DNA from: Pezizomycotina sp. ARF18
Lineage: Eukaryota; Ascomycota
NCBI GenBank assembly: GCA_002224055.1
Contig: AZLU01000285.1
Span: forward strand, 1-47,303
Length of the DNA stretch: 47,303 nt
Direction of reading: 5' to 3'
This document shows, piece after piece, positions 34,699 to 43,231 of this stretch. The first letter of the stretch is position 1, and every line of letters begins with the position of its first letter. The translations under genes and the position numbers were made by a program. The notes below the pieces were generated by a model. It saw only the letters and a program-made list of their open reading frames with translations. It made no database searches and had not been told where the DNA came from.

Positions 34699-34725
<27 letters not shown>
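34699..34725 (+). repeat. A25 tract
   Basis: A run of about 25 A lies between copies F and G, about 130 bases after copy F ends. It is compatible with slippage or with an old poly(A) insertion. No duplication flanks were recognised. Confidence 0.85.
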
Positions 34726-34729
<4 letters not shown>

Positions 34730-34921
34730 ATAAAAGCGCTTGACAGCGCCCAATACTCTATGGTGTGATCTGAATGCTTCCTCCTAGCATTTATTCATGG
34801 CGGGTATAATAGGGTTTTTAAAATAAATATTTTCCACCTCGCAATCTGCTTCCCCCACTTTGCTTAAAACGGTTTTTCGAAGCCTTCAAAAATACGGATC
34901 CTCCGTTTGAGATTTATTTCC

Positions 34922-34968
34922 AGTAACGCCATGATGAAATAGCCTTTAGGTGTTTTGCAGCATTGATA
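34922..34968 (+). promoter_or_regulatory. Conserved upstream block, unit G
   Basis: AGTAACGCCATGATGAAATA, then GCCTTTAGGTGTTTTGCAGC and ATTGATA, about 470 bases before copy G. The TGTTTTGCAGC core is identical to unit E. Confidence 0.45.
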
Positions 34969-35306
34969 AATATATCGATGAATACGTGGTATTTGACCTT
35001 GAAGAATTTGCTACTTTATCTAGCTCAAAATTATCTGGCTCAAAAATCTGCCTTCATATTTCTCACTATAATTTATAATCACTTTGGAGCACTAATCGTA
35101 CAGGCGTCAAAAGGTCAAGCCTGATGGCTATACTCCATTTTGAGCTCAATAGTCTGCCAAAATTTGACAGTAGCTCGACTAATGTATACGCTGTAAAGCC
35201 CTTCGCGTCTTGCTATTGATAAGGTACCTCCTCCAGCCTATTTTCACATTTACGACTTCCTAATGAATACTCTAAGGAAGGAACTAAGCAAGATACAAAT
35301 CTTATC

Positions 35307-35311
<5 letters not shown>

Positions 35312-35337
<26 letters not shown>
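35312..35337. repeat. (TA)n dinucleotide repeat
   Basis: About 13 TA units, about 65 bases upstream of the ATG of copy G. Confidence 0.9.
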
Positions 35338-35400
35338 AGCTAAAACCGTCACAGCGAACCTTATTGTATATTCAGATATTTCCTTACGCGGACGCCCAGA

Positions 35401-35729
35401 ATGTCCTCATTCTTCATACAGATAAAATACTTTAGACATAGACTCTCCAAGCATGCTTCCCCATACTTCCTTAGTAGTAATAAAGAGGCTCTGGCTATTT
35501 CTAGGGCAATCAAAGCGTACTGGGAGCCAATATGCTGACTGTCGCAGATAACGACGACGACTTTAAGCTTATTATGGACTGTATAGACAAATTTATGCTT
35601 AGAGTTTTGCAAAAAGAGGAGGCGGAGAAACGTAGAGGGAATTGCAGTGTCAAAAACGTACTGGAAAGGGTTAATGATTATCATGAGTGGGATTATTACG
35701 CCTTGGCAACATATAGATTCGAAGGTTAG
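35401..35729 (+). CDS. Array copy G, best-preserved member of unknown small helical protein family
   Basis: From ATG 35401 the frame reads MSSFFIQIKYFRHRLSKHAS, then YFLSSNKEALAISRAIKAYW and EPIC to a TGA. A one-base shift there joins directly to MLTVADNDDDFKLIMDCIDK, then FMLRVLQKEEAEKRRGNCSV and KNVLERVNDYHEWDYYALAT, ending YRFEG at TAG 35727-35729. The composite is about 108 residues with no other defect, so it is the likeliest functional copy or the one with a single sequencing error. The protein is soluble, helical and acidic with a basic KEEAEKRR patch. The final NVLERVNDYH block is the strongest family signature. The function is unknown. Confidence 0.55.
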
Positions 35730-36318
35730 CGATACCCTTGTTCCATTCATTTCGCGATCAACGTAATTTATATTAAAACTTAGTTTACTGCTTCAGAATA
35801 TACATAGAAATATAATAGCAATCCTAATCCAGTTTCGTTCGTGCAGTATACAAGCTAGTATCCTGACAAATGGGCCCGAGAAATATATAAATAAATAATT
35901 CCATGTGTGTGATATAAGCAGAGCGAGTCGAAAGTACTCGTATTTAAGTGAATTCATTGTAAATTACGTATACTCCAAAGAATCGCACGGTCATATATCA
36001 CAACTAAAACCTTCTCCGAATGTCATGATTAATCCATGGCCTCAGACGAGAACAGGACCGGAACAAGACGGCGCCACAAGCTTTCTGGGCTAATTTGAAA
36101 AGGGATAGACGTTGGAGTAGCGTAGATAATGCGGTATAGCTATTTACCAAGAAGAGTATAACGATCTCCTCATTCCTTTTCCTCTCTGTTATTCGATGTA
36201 TTCGGTTTCTAGAATATTTTATTGTTCGGCGCTGCTTTCCGGTATCGTGATGTTTCCCCCGGCTATGCCGCGGCTAATCGTCTGAGGTGTGGGGGTGCTT
36301 TAGCTCGCAACGTGTTTC

Positions 36319-36349
36319 AGCTGGGCTTACATAGACCACAAGCCCAGCT
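36319..36349. promoter_or_regulatory. Perfect 10-bp inverted repeat in promoter
   Basis: AGCTGGGCTT and AAGCCCAGCT are separated by 11 bases, about 190 bases upstream of the ATG at 36535 and 55 bases upstream of a TATA-like box. It could be a dimer-binding operator or a hairpin. Confidence 0.5.
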
Positions 36350-36403
36350 TAAGCTAACCTCCGCGATCGCCGAGCTTTCCGAGAAACCCTAGAATCAAGA
36401 GTC

Positions 36404-36411
36404 TATAAAAA
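36404..36411 (+). promoter_or_regulatory. TATA box
   Basis: TATAAAAA, 124 bases before the ATG at 36535, followed by a CA-rich leader typical of fungal genes. Confidence 0.5.
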
Positions 36412-36534
36412 GGACCCTTCAACCCTCCAAGGAGAATTCCCAGCAGTCGCCATTGATCACGAAAAACTCCAGTTGCTTCCTAAATAGCTCTCACCAGTCT
36501 TCCAAACTACAATACTAAGAAAAACGCGAAAATA

Positions 36535-36942
36535 ATGTCCTCCTCCAACACCCTCACAAACCCCTTCCTCCTCTCATCCATCGGCCACTTCGCCATATCC
36601 CTCGGCCACACCGCAATGGGTCTCCGCCTCTTCTCCTCCACACTCCCAACATCCCCTTCTACAACCTCTCCGAACATCACCCAACAGAACCGCTGCAGTA
36701 ACCTACCGCAACGGATGGTACCAAGGGTCCGTATTCTTCGCTATACTGGATTGATAAACTACCGCTGGTCGAAAGACCCGGCAGGGTTCGGTGATGATGT
36801 TACGGATAAACCGATAGCGGCGCTGGCGAGTTTGGTGTATCTTGTGAGCGCGTGGTATTACGTCGGCGTAGGTGAGGGGGGCTGGAAGCTGCTGACGGCT
36901 GTGGCGGCTGTGCAGGGGTGGGCGGCTTTTTTGAGGCGGTAG
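36535..36942 (+). CDS. Small fungal integral membrane protein, frame-broken
   Basis: The start reads MSSSNTLTNPFLLSSIGHFA and continues ISLGHTAMGLRLFSS, the first helix region of a family of roughly 140-residue fungal membrane proteins. In the middle the frame drifts: other frames carry NIPFYNLSEHHPTEPLQ and VTYRNGWYQGSVFFAIL, which fit the family better than the annotated frame. The original frame returns at GLINYRWSKDPAGFGDDVTD and ends with two more helices (ALASLVYLVSAWYYVGVG and LLTAVAAVQGWAAFLRR). So one shift near 36640 and compensating shifts near 36710 and 36750 replace about 40 residues. Four membrane spans are expected. It is convergent with the gene at 37314-39762. The molecular role of the family is not known to me. 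Confidence 0.7.
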   Translation: MSSSNTLTNPFLLSSIGHFAISLGHTAMGLRLFSSTLPTSPSTTSPNITQQNRCSNLPQRMVPRVRILRYTGLINYRWSKDPAGFGDDVTDKPIAALASLVYLVSAWYYVGVGEGGWKLLTAVAAVQGWAAFLRR

Positions 36943-37313
36943 GAAAAGGCGATTTCGAATGGAGAGTAGCGGATTTTATGTATTTTTTTTTTTTTAAACG
37001 GGGTGTGTCATTCTCGGGCCCGGTGCGATTTAAAAGAAGCCATCAAGGAGAATACGGGTCTATAGATGAAAGTGGACATGTAATGATCTTTCTTCTTTTC
37101 TTTTCTCTACAAGTAAACGCCGCAACATTGGGAGTTCCCCCGTGGAGATGCAAGCATTGTGTATATACAGCTATATCGATACATATATATCCAAAAAAAA
37201 TCGAACATGAAACTACCATAGTGTACAGAGAAACATAAAGTACAAAAAATCCCGCATCAGACGCTCAGCGCCACCCGATATCATCATCCTCGTCTCCTTC
37301 AACCTAACGGGAC
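36943..37313. other. Convergent intergenic region
   Basis: It lies between the plus-strand small membrane protein and the minus-strand large membrane protein and should hold both terminators. It has a T12 tract near 36983 and an A8 tract near 37193. No gene seen. Confidence 0.45.
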
Positions 37314-39762
37314 TCATCGCGACCACGGCACGTACGGCGCCGCGATCTCCATACTATCACCCTCCTCTCCCGGCGTCTCCACGCCGTTAAACCTCTGCGT
37401 TTCACTAATTCCTACAATGCTCCCGCTAAGCTGCCGCCAATCCACCCATACGCACCACCACCACCACCATCCCACTCCTTCTTTAAACCTAACATTAACA
37501 TGCCCCCTCCGTCTCCTCTTCCTCCCCTTAAACTCCGCCTCCTCGGTATTCTACTACCACCACTTCAAACCCCTAGAGTCGTTAACGTCCGTGAGGGTCG
37601 TAGTATAGTACCCCTCGTTAACGTGAATATCCGGAGGGGCGTATTTCCTCCTAAAACCTTTCTCTTTATCGCCTCCCGCACCTCCCGCCCAACTTATCGA
37701 AGTGTTATTATTATTGTTGTCGTTATTCCGATCCCTACTTTCCAATTATACCCCATCCCATTACCGCCTCCATATATAGTATCCTCCCGCCGACTTTGAT
37801 AATCTTCACCACCGCCCCTTCTCCCCCATCGGGCCCGACGGGATATTCATCTACACCCCCGTCCAATGCACATCGCCAACCTTCTCACACACAATCCTAT
37901 GTAACTGCGCAAAACCATAACAGCGCCAGCGCACAAAACCCACCGCACAACTTCCACACCATCGGCACCTCTCAAGCACTTCAACAAAGTAACTCAACGC
38001 CACCACACCAACCAACACAGCTGCTAATATAATCAACCTATCCCCGGAATAACAAGTTTCCCGGTATCAGGCAGTAACGTATGCGAACACATAACACCTT
38101 GTTCGGTCGTAGTGTAGTACTCTAATAAATCCGCTTTGGAAGTATTAAATAAACGGTTCGGACTCGCTGCTCTCCTTGCGCTTCCGAGGAGCCACATTTT
38201 ACTCGCGAGCTGTAGTCGTAATAACTCCGACCGACCCGTGAGTGTTTGTATACTAGTTTGTACGTTCGCGTATAACGTACGAGAACCCTAACGCTACGGG
38301 AAAACTAGCGATGGTAGCTAACTGCGATAACCCATCGAATTTAAGCGTCTGTAGGAAACCTCTCGTAGATGACGTTAAATTGCGGTGTTGGAGTTGACGT
38401 AGTCTGTATACCCCGCTATGCCTTCTACATCCTCAACATTTTCGTTGGTGCAGATAGTATACGATGTATTGCAGATTACTGGTACGCCGACGTGCAGCGA
38501 TTGGTGCCAGAGTTCGGGAATTACGGATGTGAAGAATCTAGACGGGAGCGGGTTCGTTTCGTAAAGTGGGTCTGTGGTAGGTGGGGAGTACGGGCCGGCG
38601 CCGTTGAAGAGGAGGAATGTTAGGTCGCCGTGGTGTTTGATGGTGGAGTTTGGTTGCCAGAAAAAGGGGGAGATTGTGGAGTTGAAGAAGGGGGGTATTG
38701 TGCCCATGGGGGGAGCTATAAGGTTAGCTTTTGATTAGTTTTTTCGTCCTTTTTTTCTTTGAAGGAAAAGGAGCAGAGATATAACGTACCCATCAGCGCT
38801 CGGCAACCTCGCCGGCCTCGTCGCCGAGAACCACGAGTACCCGTTCCCGTTCCCGTCAAATAACCATACGTCGACAACGCCGCCGTGTAATTATTCCCAA
38901 CGTATCTTCCGAACATATACCATAACTCCTATTTCCGTCTCGTACGTCTCGACAACATCACCAACTGTTTCGCTTTATAACAGCTCGTACCAAGCCCAAC
39001 TCTAACATCATCCGTTCCTCCGACGCCTAAATCCGCCGGCGATAGCCATAATTGTGTTCCCACGAATAACCCGTTTTCGTCATCGCAGGCGGTTTTATCA
39101 GCGTATTCGGGACACTTATTGGATATACTAACGCTCTCGTGTTCTGCGAGGCGGATAGAAGTAGCGTTTAATCCGTCGAGGTCGTATTGTTTATCCGCGT
39201 CGGATAACGCGGCGGATGCTAATTCTCCGTAAATCGGAAAAACCTGCGATTGAGAACCCAGGTTTAACCAGCCGGGTGTATACCACCCTATACAGTCATC
39301 TTTGCTACCTAGTCTGCCGAGAACCGTAGGCGTCCGCGCTAGTAATACCGGTGACACGATCGTTACTCCAACTATAACCACAGAAGCCAGCTTCCATAAT
39401 ACAACCACTAAAATAGCCCGTATATCGCGGGAGTATCTCCACGGCGCCACCGTGCGGGTATTTAACAACGCGTCCGGAACAGTGCGCACGTTGCGGATTA
39501 TAGTCCGTACTTGATCCGTCGACCACGACGTATTCGAACCCGGTAGCAGCGAGAAGCATATTGTCGATATTAACAGGAAGAGGCGCGTTAGGAGGAGTGA
39601 GATTGTTAGTATGAGGAAGTTAGATATTACGGTATACGCTGTGAAGTCGAGCTGTAGAGGCCGCCCGTCGCGGAGGATTGTGTTTAGGGAGGATATGGAG
39701 GTATGGTTGTTGCGGTTGTTGTTGAAGTTGCCGGTTAGAATGGAGGTTAGTTGTAGACCCAT
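37314..39762 (-). CDS. Large fungal membrane protein with N- and C-terminal anchors, frame-broken
   Basis: The ATG at 39762 (MGLQLTSILTGNF) is preferred over an upstream TTG. The N-terminal part has helices at about residues 45-75 (FLILTISLLLTRLFLLISTI) and 130-155 (ILVVVLWKLASVVIVGVTIV). A long extracytoplasmic part follows with spaced Cys (CIGWYTPGWLNLG, CPEYADKTACDDENG) and N-glycosylation sites. An intron 38716-38789 (GTACGT to TATAG) joins GYSWFSATRPARLPSADG, in a shifted frame, to APPMGTIPPFFNSTISPFFW. A Cys loop VICNTSYTICTNEN matches the usual C.(E/T).Y..C pattern of fungal multi-span proteins of this type. The region 38.0-38.37 kb is unclear. A C-terminal helix (LIILAAVLVGVVALSYFVEV) and a cytoplasmic tail (RRKYAPPDIHVNEGYYTTTL, later ETPGEEGDSMEIA) lead to TGA 37314. 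Several shifts are needed. Function unknown. Confidence 0.6.
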
Positions 39763-41692
39763 GGCAATATTTGGTGGAGGAGGTGGGAAAGCTATGTCAT
39801 CACGAAGGGTGTAGCTTCTGTGGAGATGTAGCGGACGCAACGAAAAGAATTGAACTGTTTGTAGCGAAGCTCGTGAAACGAAGGAGAAGCCGTTTCCGTA
39901 GTAGAGAGCTATATGTCCAAGGCTTGAAGCTCATGCAAAACGGTCCACTTTTTTTGCAGAAGAAGTCCAAACCGCGAAGCTGAACCTGCAAAAAGAGCAG
40001 GGGATGTATAGCCATTATGAAGGATCCTCTGGGGTTCATCCCTTGCTAAAGGCTACGATCGCCCCTCGCGTTCCAAGCACCAACCCCCCACCAACATTCT
40101 ACCTTCTCGCCGTCCATCGTCGTCTCTGTTAAGCATGTGTGTCAATCCTCAAAGAAAAACACCAGGCAGGCAGTAAAGTCAAAAAAGTGCGAGCTCGTAA
40201 AATCGAACGACACAGCACCGAACCAATAGAATCCGTACCTTACACCCACCACAGCCCTTTCCCGGAAGAATAGAAAAGTAATCCAGAAGTTTGTGTCCAC
40301 GTCGCTCTGAAACAGCGAAACAACAATAAAGATCTAAAGAACGAAAGTCGAATCGAAATTAACTCGAGGACAAGAAGCTCCGGAAAATATTGAAAGAAGA
40401 GTTGGCGTTGGCATGCAGGAGCCGCTTCTTTGGGGGCGCAGCCAGTGAGAGCCTCCATATCGCTATCGCTTGTGATCGAAACCGAGAAGATGGTGTGGAG
40501 AATAAAAAAAAAAAAAAAAAAAAAAGAAGCCTTATGACTTAGACACCGTGACAGGTAAGAAACAGTGAGGAAGTGAGGTGTGCGGCCCTGAGAGTTCCTG
40601 TTCGAATTCGGTGGCTTATCACGGAAGAATCTCGTGATGGTAGGTTAAGTGGGTGAGAAGCTTGGGGTGTTCGGGGCCTCGTTCCTGATTGGATCGTCGA
40701 CTACTACTATATTTTTTTTAATATTAAATATTTTATTTGACAACTTCAACAATAGCTTTCTACTTTCGGGGAAAGGATACGATCATCATCACATTTTTCA
40801 TATTCAATATATATATCAGGCTAATATAAATCTTACTTGATAATTACTCCCTTTGTTTAAAGAACAAGGAGATTATGGAAGCCTAGAAACTAGAAAACTT
40901 TCAACGACGTGAGATCGAGAGGCCGTGCCGCGGCCGAGAGTTTTGTTTGATATTTATAGAGCTAAAGAGCTAAAGCAGCAAGGCGCACTTTATCGTTAAC
41001 GCGAAAGAAATCCGCCTAACCAAGCCAAAGGCGGGGCGATCTCGCGACCTTATCTTATCGGTTCCTCCGGGATACTTTCGTCGCTGGAAGCTCTTCACGA
41101 TGTAGCGATATACCTCAAGCTAGCACTTAGGTTTTTCTTTGCTCTGATAAAATATAACTTATTTTATACCACTGGAAGAAAAGGGAAACATTTTCTCATC
41201 GTTACAATTTACAAAGCAAGAGAGTAAAGAGAAAGCAAAAAGAAAAAAAAAAAAAACAAACAAACAAATAACTACAAACCAGAAACCAATAGAAACCGTT
41301 CCGCCGTCCTTTTCATCAAAAGTCGTCAATAGAAGCTAAGTATCCAAAAAGGAGCCTTTCTTTTAGAACGGACAAAAACAAAAACCAGTCGTCAAAACAC
41401 CTTCATGTTTATCAAGGTATCATGAGAAAAAAGGGAACCATAAAGAAAAACGAGAAGAGAAAAAAAAAAAAAAAAAAGGGACAAAACCTCATAAACCAAA
41501 AGGAAAACTGTCCTCCCATCGTCTCCCATCGTCTTCGAACCCATATATATATATCATTCCATCCCATCATGTCTAACTTACCTTATTCCCACTTCCCCTC
41601 TTTACCTAATAATCCACCTCCCAAAACCCATCCCCCCAAAAATCCTCCACCTTCCTCCTCCACCAAAACCCCTCCACCACGTGCACCCATTC
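39763..41692. other. Intergenic region between two minus-strand genes
   Basis: No supported gene. The minus frame 40240-40458 could be a leader or upstream frame of the gene ending at 37314. It has an A23 tract at about 40503 and shorter A tracts near 41243 and 41460. A TATATATATA string near 41545 is on the plus strand. Confidence 0.4.
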
Positions 41693-43231
41693 CTACCAGA
41701 CAAGGTCCGGCTTACTGCTCCCAATCTTATTAAAGCTAATCTTCCCGGTCTCCACATTCCCCAAAACCCACTTCGCAGCGCTAAACTGCAGCGGCCTAAC
41801 GTCCTCAAACCCACCGCCGATAACGCCTCATCGAGGTAAAACCTCGCGTGGCAGCCAACCACACCGTAACCCACGCATACCCAAGATATTTATATACCTT
41901 CGCGGGTTCCTTTTCGGCCATGTGACGCGTTACGCGCTTTCTGCGTGGTCTGGAAGCGGTAGCTTTTGTAAGTGGAGATGACGAGGTCCTCGAGGTTTAT
42001 TATTAGAGCTTGCAGGAGGAAGAATGCGATTTGGTCTGTTCCCTTTCCGGGGTGTTTTTGTGTTCCGGGAGACCCTTTGGGTATGGTAGGTTGCGGTTGG
42101 TGAGGTAGTGGACTCCCGCGGATAGAGCGAAGCGGTGTAGAGCTGCGTGTAGCGGGAGAGAGCCGTGCCGTGCTTGAAGTTCAATTGGCGGCGGACGAAT
42201 TTGGTGTACGGCTCGAAAGTCTGCGAATACTCCATTAGTGGTTTTTTTTTTTTTTTTTTTTTTTTTTGAAAATCAAGTTAAAAAAAGGTGAAAGAGGAAG
42301 AGGGAGAACGTACGTCTCTGTACAATTGGTGCCAAACGCGACCCCAGAATCGGCGGACGGTATAAGCATCCTGAATTTGTCCGTATAGCGGGTGCCAGTC
42401 CTACATTAAACCAATCAGCATTTTCACCTCCCAAAAAAACAAACAAGATATCCGGGGGAATGTCCGCAGACAACCCACCTTCGGCTGGCTAACCCTCGCC
42501 GTAACAGCCACCGCCGCAAGCGCATTGTACGCACCAGCAAACCCGTCGCACTGCTAACCAACCCCGCAATACTCTGCGCCGCACCCCTCAAAATTCCCCA
42601 AACATCCACCTCCGTTCCTCCGCTCGCGATAGAATAATACCCTCGCGGCTCCCCATCTCCGTCCAAAACGGCTGCGTGTTACAGTACGTATCCCAAACAT
42701 CCTGGAATACCAAACTGTAAAAAATACTCTTCGCGCAACCAACCACGAAACTCGTACGCGTTTTGTACTCCGTTTTACCCTTTATATGTTCGACGCCTTT
42801 GACGTGGTAATTCCACCCCGTTCCGCGGAAGTTAGTCAAGTACGATAGTCCCCACGCGAACCTCTTCCACTTTGATTCTTCATCCAGCACATCCGTGTCT
42901 GCGCCCCGTTTTAATCTACGTCGCGTTCGTCCGGGTGGGTTATCAAGAAATTGGAAAAAGTGCGGAGTGCAAACGTTATAGTGTTCGAAGCGATGAATAG
43001 TTGAGCGATGGCGAGGGGGAGTGGAGGGTCCATATGCGCGCGAAGACGGCGGTTAGGACGGAGAGGTATGCCGCATCACGCTTGCCGGAGGGTTCGAAGC
43101 AGTACGCGATGCGTGGAGGACGTAGGCTGACGCCAGCAGGGCCAGACGCTGGAGGGTGTCGTCCTGCTCGGGAGCGGGATCGGGGCCATTAGAGCGTAGA
43201 GGTAGTAAGGGTCTAGGAAGGATAGGTCCAT
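41693..43231 (-). CDS. Wax-synthase-type membrane-bound O-acyltransferase (MBOAT), frame-broken
   Basis: The ATG at 43231 gives MDLSFLDPYYLYALMAPIPL, the usual start of the fungal wax synthase/TRI7-like family. Blocks follow in order: YCFEPSGKRDAAYLSVLTAV with a helix; LKRGADTDVLDEESKWKRF; the hallmark WGLSYLTNFRGTGWNYHVKG (RGxGW); a helix FVVGCAKSIFYSLVFQDVWD; AYNALAAVAVTARVSQPK; then, across an intron (42401-42478), DWHPLYGQIQDAYTVRRFWG and RVWHQLYRD. A second intron (42222-42313, containing an A27 tract on the coding strand) leads to TFEPYTKFVRRQLNFKHGTA and LSRYTQLYTAFALSAGVHYL, which contains the conserved membrane His. The end is KISFNKIGSSKPDLVW at TAG 41693. The enzyme would transfer an acyl group from acyl-CoA to an alcohol in the ER membrane. 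At least five one-base shifts interrupt it, but every hallmark motif is intact. Confidence 0.8.

Larger units (their letters stand above)
27486..35729 (+). repeat. Tandem array of a diverged ~1.1-1.4 kb unit
   Basis: Seven same-strand copies of one small-protein gene start at about 27486, 28640, 29834, 30918, 32295, 34291 and 35401. Spacings are 1154, 1194, 1084, 1377, 1996 and 1110 bases. Non-coding DNA is also shared: AACAAATATAAGAG followed by TATGTAATATGG recurs at about 28160 and 29310, and a block resembling TTGTAACACGATA..GAAAnAGCTTT recurs upstream of most copies. The copies are well diverged, so this is an old local duplication rather than a recent expansion. The 2.0-kb gap before the sixth unit holds a TAA microsatellite and could hide a lost copy. 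Confidence 0.75.
35730..36534. other. Intergenic and promoter stretch
   Basis: The AT-rich array ends here and GC content rises from about 36.2 kb. The last 250 bases contain an inverted repeat (36319-36349) and a TATA-like box (36404) in front of the small membrane-protein gene. No further array copy was found. Confidence 0.5.
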
